Assembly (NCBI GenBank): GCA_038380795.1
Contig: CM076280.1
Span: 12,150,501-12,214,500, forward strand
DNA: 64,000 nucleotides
Source: Pyrocephalus nanus
Lineage: Eukaryota; Chordata; Aves; Passeriformes; Tyrannidae
Reading direction: 5' to 3'
Shown here in pieces: positions 44,254 through 57,776 of the stretch (its first letter is position 1; each line of letters starts with the position of its first letter). Position numbers and translations under genes: made by a program. The notes below the pieces were generated by a model. It had not been told where the DNA came from, ran no database searches, and worked only from the letters and a program-made list of their open reading frames with translations.

Positions 44254-45424
44254 GCCCAAGAAACAGACAATGCAATTATTACCAAAGTGAAGGCCAGACG
44301 AGCAAAGTTGAAAACTCTTTCATAGAGCAGCTGTCCACATGAACAGCACAGGCAAAGGCAGATGATCTTCTGCTTCAAGGGAAATTCATCCACTACTCTG
44401 CTTTCCCCTTTCCCAGTGCCAGCGAACACCAGAGTTATTCTAAGGCTCTGCAGTGATGAAAATCATAGTAAAGAAGGAAGAAGCCAGGATGATTGCATCA
44501 ACCAAGGGAATTTTCATGGAAAAGATATTTATTGGGTCCACTTGCATCCACTGATGAGTAACAAGTGGAGTATCACTCAACTAACAGGATGGAGCTCAAG
44601 GGAGACAGATAAATTTAGGACTTCACTAGAAGTAAGAAATGTTGCAATGACTTGTAAAACACGTCTGTTGGATCTGGGCTTCTGCCATCCTCACTTCTGT
44701 GAGTAAAATCCATTCCACAAATTCTGTATTGGGTTATATCCCAAATGAGATTATTTTACACACAACTATATTTAATTTGCAGTGAGGGGAACACCTTGGT
44801 TTGTTTTATGTCAACATGCCTGTTTAATTGGGCTTCTGATTATTTAATGTCACTGCTGCAAAGGTAGCTTTTATGAGGCACAAAAGAAAATTTAATGAAA
44901 ATTATTCACAAGCCCAACTTCTGACTAGTAAAACCCAGAGCTTAATGTAAGAGGCAAAGTCCCCATCTGGTGCTTCTCTTTGAAAAGAACAGCCCACATG
45001 AAGGATTTATTGTGACATTACAATGCTTGATGTCAAATAATCTAGCCAGAGGAACAATATTGCCCTAAAGAGAGCCATCAGGCCCTGTGTGACATGGGTA
45101 TTTGAAAGGATTAACTGCACTTAAATCAATATGGGCAATGAAAACAGAAATAACCAATCTCTTGGCCGCTCAATTATTTAAGAGTGTCTTTAGTCCCCAC
45201 AGAATGGAATTAAACGCTTGTTTAAGAGGACTGACAATTAAATCTATTTCTTTAATGTCAAAAAAGGGCATGGGATCTGTGACTGCAGTACAGAGTGAGG
45301 AAGCGGCATCTCACAGAGACGAACACGTGAAGGAGCCATTGGGTGTGACTAGGGAGGGGTTTTCCCAGGGAGGGGACCTTGCTGCTCCCCACTGGCACAG
45401 CTATGTGTGCCCTACACTGCCTCA

Positions 45425-45718
45425 GAATCATAGGATGGGGTAGGCTGGAAGGAACCACAGTGGCTCATCTGGTCCCAGCTTCCTGCTCAAGCAAGGTCAT
45501 CTCAGAGCACATGGCAGAGGATTGTGTCCAGATGGTTTTGGAATATCTCCAGAGACGGAGACTCCACCCTCTCTCTGGGCAACCTGTTCCAGTGCTCCGT
45601 CACCGCACAGTGAAGAAGGTCTTTCTCATGTTCAGGTGGAACTTCCTGTGTATCAGTTTCTGCCCACTGGCTCCACTCAGCAGAGTCTGGTCCATCCCTT
45701 GACACCTCCCTGCAGATA
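45425..45718 (-). mobile_element. CR1 LINE fragment, 3' end, inserted on the minus strand
   Basis: The left edge carries GAATCATAGGAT, the reverse complement of the CR1 3' terminal ATTCTATG repeats. It is followed by the typical CR1 series in inverted order: GGCTGGAAGG, GACTCCACC, CTCTCTGGGCAACCTGTTCC, GAAGGTCTTTCTCATGTTCAG and CAGCAGAGTCTGG. The element is 5'-truncated, as most CR1 copies are, and appears to have lost a few bases around 45675. It has no coding capacity. CR1 is the dominant avian LINE, which supports the bird assignment. Confidence 0.92.
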
Positions 45719-48700
45719 GCAGCCTCAGAGACAAGCCATTGCACTAGAAATTTGTGGAAAAGAAAAATTCTAATTGCAGTTGTCCATCATGAATTTCAAT
45801 TTTTCCAAGGTTTCTGTGAGTGGCAGGACAGTTAAGAAGCCTGATTTTTTTATTTTTAGGCAACTTCAAAACATGGCAAATCTCTGCAGAAGCCATGCGA
45901 TCGTCATTCTCAATGTGCCATAGGGACTTCCTCCTGCTGTTGAGCTCTGGCTAATGATAGAAAAGCTCTTCCTGGATCTTCCATCCCCTTTTTTGCATTT
46001 TGTATCTGTCCATTAAAATATCTTTAGATATTAATTCTTTTCATCCAGGAAAAAAAGTACAGTCCAGAAAACCTGTTATTTTTCGAAGTATTTTTTAAAA
46101 ACAATTTGTGAAAATGTACTGCAGAAAATCATTACTCATTATTTTTGTCTTGACACTTATAAGCATAATAGCTTGAAGGTATTGTTGATTAATGATTTCT
46201 AGGTCCTCTGATGTTCTTGTATTAACTTGTCCACATTTTGGAGTCATGGAGTAAGGTGCAAACAAAAAAAAAAAAATTGTCACTTTGTTAGCAGAGACTG
46301 TAGATTTTATGGTTTATATGTGCCCTGACAGATACTCTTACTATTGATCCAATAGCTATGATGCTGAGCCTCACCCTCAGCACATGGCCCTTTTTGCGGT
46401 CACCCCCACTGGTTATTTTCATCTTATTATTTTGCTGATCATCACCAAAGGATTTATTGCCTCATTCCCTGCATCAGTATTACAGACCTGTCCATTCTTC
46501 TTTAAAGCATTTAGATCACTTTCTCTGCCCTTCCTGCCCTGTTATTCCTCACACATTTCTAGCAGTTCCACCATGACTGGGGCACACATCTTTCAGCCAC
46601 ACATGCACCCATCTAAGCTGCAGTTTTACTGATCCTGCCATCATTATTATCTGCCCTGAAATGCTGACAGTCTTGATGTAAGATGATTCACAACAGGTAA
46701 AGATCACAAAGATCTGCAGAACATCAGGTATCAACGAGCTGATGCTGGTCCACATTGTCAGACACAGTCACAGCACATCTGCAGCCGAAGCACCGCTGAC
46801 GCTTCTGAAGCTCCAGCCACATATTTGCTATCGCAGTCTGTGCTTGCAATCACACACGTGCATGGGGAGAGTGCAAGGGGCTGCCTTGCAGAACTGGGCA
46901 CACTTCCTGAGCTCCAGGAAGATGCAGCCACAGCGTTCTGTGAGGGAAAGGACGTCCTGCTGTGGGCACCTGCCTCGCATGAACAAGTTCAGGTAGCTAG
47001 GTGAGAGCTGCAGTGTCTCTTTTCCAATTCCATGGAATGAAAGTACTAAACCATTCTCTGTCATATAATTTCAAGGTACTGATTGTCATGCTTGGTAAGA
47101 TTTGCATTAAACTGTATATATATTTTTACAGATTAGAGGCAGAAAAGGAAGATTTGCTTTGCTTGCAGAATTCAGAATTTCAGAATGCAGAACTAAGGTA
47201 GAATTTCACAGGAGAGGAAGTTTTTTTCCAGCATGGAATTAATTATATGAATCCAAATTTGGCGCATTCATTTCCCACTAGCTTACTTCTGCAGCACTTG
47301 AAGGATGTGGGTCTTGAATATATATGACATTGCTGGCATGATGCTACAGCCTGTAACATCTGAGAACCAACTACTTTGGGCAATAATCCTAACGCAATGA
47401 GCAGGTAGGCCATCACTGAGCTGCCCACAGTCATGGGGACTTGCAAGGGGCTGAGCAGCACAAGCCTTTCCACAGCAATTCTGTGACACCTGCCCCACCA
47501 GCATTCAGTCTTAGCAGAGCTCTTGGGAACTGAAAACACAAACGGAATCTCTTCCCCTCTCCCCTGACTTGTATTCTGGCTTCAGCTGACTTGAAGGCTG
47601 GATTTCAGCCACAGTGACACTGTACCACAGGCACAGAGAGTTCTGGTTTTCTCATCATATTATATTTTCCATCCTCTTTTACTCAACAAGAATTACTGTT
47701 ATTGCACATTGCATGTAAACACTGCTCCAAAGTGGTGCCTGCAACCTAGGAAATACTTCTTCAGAGCTGGTGCCAGCCTCCTCCCTTTCCCGCCCTGTGA
47801 CCTGAAGGTGTTTTCTGGCTCCCTTGGCAGGAAGACACAAGTCTCAGCAGGAGAGCTTCAGCTAAGCCAAGGAGGAATCATGCTGTGTGTTTTCAGGACT
47901 GACTTCTATCGGCTCTGTCCCAGTTGTTTTGACCCAGTCACCTGTGGCTGCTCTCTGACAGGGCTAGTTCGTGCCTGCCTCTTGCCACTTGCTAAGTGGG
48001 AGAACTTGTCTTGCTCAGACTGTGCTGTCACTTTTTTTCACTTGACAGAAGACTGGTCTGACATGGTTCTTGTCACTCAAGTGGTGTAGAGCACAGATCC
48101 CTTTAATCCATCTAACAAGAAGTTCTCTTGTCTTCTCTCAGCACCAAAACTAATTACACAGCAAACCACAAGTGTGTGGTTTCATGCAGGGATATAAGGA
48201 AAAAAAAGAGTGTTTGCATGAGGGTATACAGAATAGCCAGACATAAAGTCTGTCACATTTTGCTTCCTTTCAGCCCTTTTCCCACACCTGAGAAAAGCCA
48301 GGGCACAGTTTAAATCAAGCTCAATAGTTAGATCTTCAGCTGGGCTCATCTCTCCTGATGCAAAACCCTGGCTCTCTGTGGTGGGCTAAATGCTGTAACT
48401 TCTTCTGACACAGGTTTTCTTCCACAGGCTTTGCCACAAGCTGCAGCAAACTCTGCCCTATGGCTCTGTGTCCTCCTCATTCACAGAATGATTCAAATCA
48501 AAGACCTGCTTCAGAGGACCCATGGATGTTCACCCACAAATGTCCTACTGTGACCACTATGCTTGTGGCAAACCTTCAGCTCTCTGTGCCAGGAGTCTAC
48601 TCCTACTTTTAAAGTTTCAATAGAAGACAGGGTCAATCTTTTCCAGATGAGAAAATAGGAATATTTTCCCTGTGTTAATTATATTCACTGTTCTCTAGTG

Positions 48701-50199
48701 TCATAACAAACGTGGAGCATTAATCTTTAATCCACCTCTTTGCCTAGTTGCTACCTGATGCACAGGAAGATAAAGGTTTGTGAGACAAGAATTCATCCTA
48801 TACTAGTGCTTGTTCCTTGACTTAGTAGTTGAAGATTTGTGCTAAGTAAATGGAAAGAGAGTCATGTCTGCTTAGGCAGAATAACAAAGAATGAGCACGA
48901 AGTAAAATAAGAAGTCTAATCTTCCTAATAGTTCTCAGCCCAGGGAACTAAGCATCACAGAGACAGGAAAGAAGGAGCTGGTAGAACAGTGCAGTTTATT
49001 CTCTTATGAAGAAATCTGACTTGGACAGTATATTTTGGAGGGAGGATGCTGGACAGACATGAAATCAGCATTTTACTTTGCAACTATACTGATAAAAGCA
49101 TAACTGTAAGTAGATGCACAAGAGCACAGGATTTGAATCCCTCCTCTGGCCTTTGCAGCTATCTACTGCAGAAGGAATAATTCCTGTGTCTGAGTTACAG
49201 AAAGAGATAGGAAAGGATGTCAAAGATCTAGCTGTAAAATCCAAGGCATAGATCAAAACTGTTTCAAAAAGCAGTAAGATCTTTCTCTACAGTATTCCCT
49301 CTATGTCCTGGTACAGGCCATGCACCTACAGAGACTCCAGCGACCCATCACCCCCTGTTCGTGGGAGGAGAGCCCTGTGGCCGGAGGGCTTTCAAGGCTC
49401 AACATTCCTCCTGCAAACTGCCAATTCACCTGTTTCTAAGCTGTGCTCCAGCTCCTCCCCCTACCAGCACACCCTTTCATTTTATTTATTAGAGAAAATG
49501 GTGGGCATGGGTTTAATCAGTGGAGAGGTGGGATGCTGATAGCTCCAGGGCTGCCCCAGCTGTGGGATGGAGCCGACGCTGCAGGGGAGAGGATGGCTGA
49601 CAAGCTTTGCAGCTTTAATCTCCATGGGCTTGGTGTTCCCATAGGGAAGCCCATGACAGATCTGAGAGATGGCTCAGCCCAGGCTGGCCAGGCAGCACTG
49701 TGCTTGCAGAATGCCCGTTATCGGGTTCATTTGTCAGGACATAACACAGCCAGGAATCCTTCAGAAATCTCCCTCGATGTCACTCTGGCATTAATGTGAA
49801 AAAATCAGTGGAATCTGAGGTAAGATACTCCTTATTAATAAAAGACAACTTGTCAGAGGCAGTGGTGACCTGGCATTCCTGGGCCTATTTGGAAGCAGGG
49901 ACAGTTCTGAAGGCAGCAGAGAGGCAAAGTATGTTTGTGTGTACACTGAGAGGAGCAGAGAGAGGGACATTCTGCCGTCTTTTACCTAAAAGGAGTGGAA
50001 AGCACATACAGCACATTGTGACGGACTTGTGAGTGACTGATGGGGAATGGGCAGGTTCAAAATAATTCTTATTACTAGAAGCAAATAATTCTGCTTATTC
50101 CTGTATGAAACACAGGGATTGACTTGAAATGTGATCCTGTTTCAAAATACACTTTAGCTGCAATAAAGCAACATTTCTGAAGTACTGTCTCTACTGTCT

Positions 50200-50213
50200 G
50201 TCACTATGGCAAC
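50200..50213 (-). promoter_or_regulatory. RFX X-box-like motif
   Basis: On the minus strand GTTGCCATAGTGAC matches the RFX X-box consensus GTHNYYATRRNAAC at all but one position. It is followed by a slightly CpG-rich stretch (50215-50270). RFX factors control ciliary genes and many enhancers. Confidence 0.45.
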
Positions 50214-51880
50214 CCATGCGGTGCTGAGAGGCAGAACCTGCGCTGGGGCTGCATCCCGCGGCTGTGTCCTAGGGCAATCCCACATGGCAAACAGACAAAC
50301 AAACACTGGTTAAAATCTTCACAAAGGCGTTGAGCAGGACTTTCAGCAAACTCAGAAAGCAAATTAAGGATTGGCAAACAGCTGCCTCTAAAATTACATT
50401 TTGGAAATCCTTTCTGACCATATCACTCCTTGCTCTGACACTGGGGCAATGGCTGGCAGCTGGGCTTTGGAGCAAGTCCAAGAATTGCTGCTTGCATATA
50501 TATCCATAAGACTGGCAAGAATTTGTTAATATTGAAATATTTAATATTAAAAGCAAATTAAGCAAAAAATATTTTTAAGATAGAATTTCTCAGATAAAAT
50601 ACTTTAGTGATATCAGAGGCTCAGAAATCAGAAATCACATTCTGCCTTTCTATTATATTTTTAAGGAAATACAGGAGAATGACTGTATAATCTAAAGACA
50701 GATGTTGGGAAACATTTTTGCACGCAGTCCAGACTTATCAGGAAAGCACCAGTTTGTTTTGCCACTTCTGACCAAAGTGTATGTTTTCAGAATGTCTGCA
50801 TTGAAAAATCTATTCCAAGGAGAGAAAGGGAAAGAAAAGAATACTTTCAAAAGAGGTCGTTCTTCTCGTGTGGTCTCTCAGGATATTTAGAAATTATTAA
50901 GTGTTTGGGTTTGTGTTACAGAAATTAAACTCTTTTAAGAAGTGAGTTCAGGCATCTTGCTGGAAACAAACATCCTAATCTGCAAGTTCTGTAGTCAGAG
51001 TTTTCAGGGTGATAAACATTTCTGGCACACCTACTGAGAATGATCTGCCACTCACCCAGGTCCCACTCCAGAGGCCGATGAAGCAGACAACAGCCTTTCC
51101 CTGAATCCTCATGAGGTGAAGGTCTGATCTGTATGCAGACAGCTCTAAAAATGGATCCTGAGTCACCAAATTCTCCTCTAAAACTTCCATCCCCTTCCCC
51201 GGACTGGGAGCAAAGCTGCTCCTCTCGGCATCCTGGCAGGCCCATCTACGAAGAGAACACATAGACTTCTTTTTTAAAGCATGGAGGCATAAAAAACTGC
51301 ACAATTTTACACCTATCTGTACAGAATAACTCAGTAAAAGTGCCATAACATATAAAAGGAGCAGAAATAAGTCCATGTCTCCCATAAATATGAGAGAAAA
51401 AGACATCCTGTCTGTCTCATTCAAACAGAATGATTCTTCAGAAACTGGAAAAGAAATATTAAAAGTAGAAAACAAATTATGTGTAAGATTATTACCTACA
51501 TTTTGTTTTAAGGTCACAGTTACTTGGTTCTTGCTACAAGCAACTCATGAGCTGTGTGAACTCAAGATGCTCAGTCTGGTTGAAACAAATGTTCAAATCC
51601 CCTTCTCTTGAGTTTTAAATGACCAACCCCAGACCCAGTTCTAAGCCTTGTTCTGGCTTTTTCCCACAAGTGAGGTCAAGCCTACCAGGTTTTATGCTCA
51701 GGAATGCTGATGCACGGCAAATGTTGAAGTATTCTTTGCTTCATATTTGGAAACCCCATATTAAAATTCTGCTAAGAGAACATTAGCAGCAAGATTGTTT
51801 GGAAAGCTGATTCCTGTTCTCTGCTATGAGAACACTGTGCCCAACCAATGCAGTCAATTGTGCTAAAGGAGAAGAGACCT

Positions 51881-51940
51881 GGTCAATCATATTTGAAAGT
51901 TTTTAGAATTGGTCAATTTTGTTTGAATGTTTTTAAAATT
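51881..51940. repeat. diverged 30-bp tandem duplication
   Basis: Two adjoining 30-bp units both begin GGTCAAT and end AATT. They are identical at 25 of 30 positions. The divergence suggests an old event. No protein or RNA role is evident. Confidence 0.85.
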
Positions 51941-54900
51941 AACAGAAGAAAACAATAATGTAGTTTCTAAAAAGTGGAATAAGATAATAATTTGCTTGTG
52001 TGTATTCCAAAAACAGGAAAGACACCAAATACATTCAATAAACGATTCACCATGAATTACACACCCAATATAGACAAAAATAAAGTTTATTCACACAACC
52101 ATGACCCAGCCTTGATGGTTTCAGCTGTTGCTTTCTCTCAGAAGTGGCATTTCATTAACAAGAATCAATGAGAAGATATTAGGTGCTTTCTTATTATCTC
52201 TATGACTAGCGCAATACCATCTGCTGAGATCAAGGATCAAGAGGTAAGAAGGAAGGACCTCGGATGTAGGCTTGGGAATTTCAGTGCACAGAGGCAAGAC
52301 AGGAATGCAAATAAACTAAAAATCATCCTTATACTGAAACTGCATCTGAAAATAATAGTGGACAAACACTGTCCTTTAGCCAATAATATGAAAGGGGTAA
52401 CAAGCTTCCTAGAGGATTATTGGAACTGTAAATAGATCTCTGTGTCTCCAAGATGCTTAATGGAAGCAAACAGGTTATTAACGTTGCAGTTATAATAACA
52501 ACACGCCCTTCCAAAGCAAGTCACTCCAACCTCACTTCACTGATCCCTCTTAAAGTCCAGTTGTGGAATAAACCAGGCTGTCACTGGAGTGAATTTAAAC
52601 TACTTTGGAAAGAGCACTGTGAAATAACTGAACTGGAAGGATATTTGCATCTATCAAACCAGGGCTCAGGGCTGGCCCAGAATTCTTGCCCAACTGCTGG
52701 GCATTAACTCGCACAATTACAGCTACAAGATCAGCTCCGGGAGCATTTCTGCGCTGGGGATTTACAGAGGATGCATTTTCATTAAAGATGGCTGAGTGTT
52801 AAGATGAAGACAAAGACAGTGATGGGGAACAAAAAGACCTGTGTATTTATCAAAAGGTTTGGCATAAATACGGTGCTAGTAGAAGGTTTCAGCTGTTTTA
52901 TGTCCCAGCAACAGTTCAGACAATAACATTCATATCACAGAATGGTGTAGATAATATCTGCAATAAAACTGGGTCTTTTATGTTCAGGAGCAGACAAAGC
53001 CAGAGAAGCACATTGATAAATGAAACTGAACCTTTGCATTTCGTTGTGGTGGAGCTCCCTCTAGCTTATGGCATTAACCCTGTGTCTGTAAATCATATTT
53101 GCTCAAACTCATACCTCCATTTTCAGGGTAGAAAAGGCTTCTGATTGTATATTCTTGGAAACATTTATGGCATTTATAATTCGTCTGAAATAAAAAATGC
53201 CCCTAAAGCCCAGCTGCTGAATGGCATTAACAGCATTGATGACAGTAAATTCCTGACTTTTAAAAAGAACAGCATAGGGAAAAAATTTGTGACATCAGGG
53301 GATGTGACTGTCATAAGCAGCTTTCTGCCGCTTCCAGCTTTATTATCTTTTATTTTCACATCTAGAAATACATATAACTTTACCCACTTGGTTGAGAGAA
53401 CTACACATTCCAAAATGACAATGAGCAAGTTAAGGGCATTAAACTAAATTTATTTGTTAAATGAATAACATTAAATAATAAATTAGTCTGAATAATTCAA
53501 ATTCATCAAAAAATATTCTACTCACCTTTATTCATTGATAAGAACAAATCATAAAAAGTGATTAAGAAGTATCTGAGTCTGATTAGGGGTAGGAAATTAA
53601 TCACCATCACTTCTCTCGTGCAGAATAAAAATATTTGTTTATTTTAGTTGCAGAATCCACACAGGTTCCCCTCTTTAGAATTCCTCTGTTTTTCAAAGCT
53701 GAATTAATGGATGTAAATACTAACTGCACCTTTAAAAAAAGTGAAATGAATGGTGCATTATGGAAACCTTGTTTTGCTGAAATGCTAATTTGTGTAGATT
53801 AAGAAGACATTTCTGAAGAATAATATCCAAAATCTGATGTGATGCTTAAATAACTGCTGAAATGATAAGCAGGCAGAGCTACAGGAGAAGAGTTAATTAA
53901 AAATCTCCAAGGCAACTTATATTCCTTTGTCACAAAAGAAATGCTATGCTGCTGATACTGTACCTGGAAACTGAAAAATCACCAGCTGCTGTAGCAAAGC
54001 AGAGAATAGAAAAGGATTTACTGGTTAGCAAAGTCACAAATATTCTGCATTTTAAATTCATTTGGCCACATTTCTTCATAAATATTACTCCCTGGGTTTT
54101 CTATTTAATTCAAAACTACTTATCATAAGCTCCTTTGCACACTGAAAAATTAAGTTCACTCATGTTAAAATTAACAACAAAGAATCAGCTTATTACAGAC
54201 TTTGAAGAATCTGATTCAACAAATATTAAATTCTTATTGAACACTGAAACAAAATAGATGTTTTACATACCTTGTTTGGGATACGAAAGCATAATGAAAA
54301 ACAGAGCTGTAAAAATCTTAAAGGCTGAACTGTGTCTGTATTATTGCTGCTCCCCCACCCTAATAAATTAATATATGAGAGTCTTTTTAAGTTTTAAAAT
54401 TAAATATGCTCTTTAGATGTGTTAGAATACTGAGATTTAGAAACTGAATGCTCTGAAAACTGTCTGATCAGAATGCCTATTTATCTGCTAAACTAGGGCA
54501 GTGATAATAGATAAAAATTAAAAAAAAATATGTTATCTGCTGCAGTTTGCTCTATGTTAGCTAACAGAAAGTAATCCTCCACAGAATTTGCTGTAACTCA
54601 AAGTACATTTGAATTAATTCTAAAGACATGAGTGAAAAGAGAAAAATACTACTTTGAAGGGAAGAATATCACATTTAGTTCTATCAATTTTAATTTTAAA
54701 TATCACTGCCCTTCTCAAAGTGTTTTTTGTTTGTATCATATTTTAGAAACCACAAATTTAGTCAAATTCATCTCCTTAGGGTTTGAAATATTCTCCAATA
54801 AATGCAGTGTAGTTTAGATGTACAGGTAGAAGCACAACAATCACAACTGATTAGTGATGAAAAGTTCAAAGAAAGAAGTTTTTTTTAAAAACATTTTTTC

Positions 54901-57672
54901 TGCACTGGTCAGTGTGGGTGCTCCTGCTTGGAGTACCAGCATGAAAAGAAATTGTGAAAAACCCCCTTGATTTACTGCCCTCATGGTATATGAAGAATTC
55001 TTGCTCTTGAATGACTCAATGTCTGAATTGCACATCCAGTTTTGTGGGCTTTTTAATTAATTTTCCCGGATGCATTCCTGTTACCTGCTGAAATCAGTCT
55101 CTATCATCAAATCTTGGAGGGTGGTAAGAGGGTAAGAGTCTGACCCTTGCTATCCCTCAGAATTTGGGGGAATTGTCTAATTTCAAAGCATTAATCTGCA
55201 TGAGATCTAACAAGACTCTTGTCACCTTCTTGTTTTAAAATGTATCATACAAGTTAAAAACGTGTGCAGCTTACTATGAAGATCAGTAATCACAAATTCT
55301 TTGGAAATATGTATTAGGCTTGAAACCAAGTCTTATTTTATCATCTTAGGTGCCAATAGATCTGATAGTTGTGCACAGGAAGAATCTAGAGGCTCTTTTT
55401 ATTAAACATGCTAATAATAAACTTATGTTCCTTAAATCACACTCAATACAAATAGTATGGGCTAGATTTGTAGTAGATTCCTAACTGCTGGCCTTTCTTC
55501 ATTCTCTGTATCATAACAGAAATTGCTCTTATGATTTCAAGACTGAAAAGTAGTTATTAGAAGCCCTAATTTTTTTCATAAAAGATAAATATCATCATAC
55601 ACTGAAAAGGTGTACCTTTGAAAAGGTCAAAAGCAGAATACAGAAGTGCAACAGAAATGTGTGAAATGACACTATGGCAGTGCTATAAGGTACAGTGCCT
55701 TGCTTCCATTTAAAAGACCCTATTTTTGAATTACCGCTGCACTGAAAATTCTTTGCAGTTGATATGATTAGTTTGCAGCCCATGTAGAGCGACAAAACCT
55801 GTTATACACATGCTCACATCCAGCTTTGGTTTGCTGTGAGATCACAGTAACCAACACATCAGAGAATTAGAAGAAAAATATGAAAACAGCAGATGAAATG
55901 TTGTGGCTTAAAATAAGTTGGCTTAGACTGGAACAACTAGGCACAAAAGTATGGTTATTTTCAATTTTTTTCATGAATATTTTCAGACCAGGTAAAACAA
56001 TATTTTTCCCTTTAAGGTCTTGCTCTGTAGTTAGGCATGCAAGTGACTTTATGTACAAAATATGACATAGCTGTGAAAGTCTTCTCAAATTTATACTTTA
56101 AAAGAAAATTTTTCTTACACAATCAAATATTATAATTTTATTCCATAGGTTCCTTATAATAATTTTCTATTTTCAAAATTCTGTTAACAGTAAACCTGCA
56201 ACTTTCTCCTTCTTTCTCCTATTTTTTCATCATTAAACTATGTGAATGAGAAATCTATAGAGAAATCCACATTTTCTCATACTTGCTACAATAATTTTGA
56301 AGTTTCCACAATTAATTTCTAAGCTATGCATAACCCTGAAATATTTGCCCTGGAGATGATACAAATCAGGGCAAACCACTACCTCTGAGGAGAGACAACA
56401 TGCATTTGTACATCCTATCAAGTGTATTGTTCATGCATCAAATCAGAGACACGGGAAACCTGTGCATGAACAAGAGCGTGGAGATCTCAGGAGCTAAAAA
56501 GTAAAAAACCAAAAGAGACTGCAGTAGCCATCAGGAAACTCAAAAAGGCAATGCCACTACTTCCCAGGCAGAGCAGGGCTCGGCTCCAGGACAGGTCATC
56601 ACAAGTGCCTTTATATCACCTGTTGCAGGTAGATAGAATGCTTTGCTGAAGAAGATAACTAACATAAATTTTTCCTTAGCTCCCCAAATAATTTGTCTTA
56701 CACTTGAGTTTTGAGGTGTTTGCCATAGGCAGGTAAAAATTACCAGATTCAGTGGGACCAGAGGTGCACTCTTCCCACGGTGCAGTCCAGTCCCAGCCCC
56801 AGAGAATGCCCCGTGGGGGTCCCAGGGTGGGGGGCTATGCCTCTTCCTTTGTTCATCAGCTGCATGAAAATCGGTGAGTGTAACAGCAATAATTCTTTTC
56901 CTGGGCTTCTCTAACTCTGATGTACAGTGAAAGAAAAATTGTTTGAACAATTTAGTTCAATTTTTTTAGTAGAAAACTGTTACCACTTTTTCTTTAAAAC
57001 ATATTTTTCAACACTTAAAAGCTGGGAAGGTCAATAGCAGGTAGTTCCAAGAAGTAGGACGTGGAAATAGAGCCACAGTGACACAGTCAGCAAAGTCCAG
57101 TGGCCAGAGATACTGGGGAATTTCACTGACTGATTTCTAGGGAGCACTATTTCTATATGTTTTTGTTTTATAGTGGCTATTTGGGTTCCTTTTTTTCTAA
57201 TTCTAAATTTTCTGTTTTGAATTAAACATTCACCTTCCACATTTTAACACTCAACAGCACTTTTCAAGTTGGAGTATCCAGAAGAGTATTCCTAAAAGAG
57301 AAGTATCAAAACTGCTTTCCATGCCTTTAATTAGAGACCTACTTTTCTACTCACAAATTTGGACATCATCTTCTATAGAAATGCATTTTTATGCCATATT
57401 CAGGTGTCACACTCAGCAAAACTAGAAAGACTTTACTAGATTACATAACTTGCATCACTCACAGCTAATGCTTTTGGGACCTCAGGGGAGTCTTTGTTCT
57501 TGGCTGGGCTCTTGCCTCACTTCATTCTCATCTGCTTTGCTCACTGAACTATCCTCTACATCAGCACAAGTTAAATCCTGCCCCTTCACATACTCAGCAG
57601 CTCACCCTTCAGTCTCCAAAAGCATTTTGGGCCAGTTTGTCCAGGTATAGTTTATCAGTTGTTTATCCACAG

Positions 57673-57776
57673 AATTCAGGACTGCCTGGGATGGCACCGG
57701 CGAGTGGCACGAGCCGCCTGCACAGCTGGGCCAACACAGGTCAGACACACCAGAGAGGAGCTGCCAGCGTGAGCAG
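57673..57776 (+). other. exon-like segment with consensus splice signals
   Basis: It is preceded by a TTTATCCACAG acceptor-like sequence and followed by the strong donor GAGCAG-GTAAGG. The 104-bp segment is GC- and CpG-richer than its surroundings. Frame 1 is open throughout, with an ATG in good context (GGGATGG), but the peptide resembles nothing I recognise. It could be a lncRNA exon or coincidence. Confidence 0.2.

Larger units (their letters stand above)
28842..45424. other. intergenic region, mostly featureless
   Basis: No coding exon, RNA gene or clear transposon was recognised. It contains a T-rich stretch (29429-29480), poly(A) at 29745-29760, poly(T) at 38878-38893, a 10-bp tandem pair at 40123-40142, a CTCF-like motif at 33297, and (CCAA)n at 44231-44253. 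ORFs are short and have no family features. Confidence 0.7.
45719..57672. other. intergenic region, increasingly AT-rich
   Basis: No recognisable genes. It includes the X-box-like motif at 50200, a 180-codon minus-strand ORF at 50975-51517 of doubtful meaning, and the 30-bp tandem duplication at 51881. About 53400-56300 is visibly AT-rich, with no repeat family identified. Poly(A) occurs near 46264-46276. Confidence 0.7.

Noticed and set aside
51351..51358. TATAAAAG TATA-like word
   Set aside because: Isolated in AT-rich intergenic DNA with no downstream exon or CpG context.
51585..51605. tRNA B-box-like GTTCAAATC
   Set aside because: No matching acceptor, D- or anticodon stems can be drawn upstream, so no tRNA gene.
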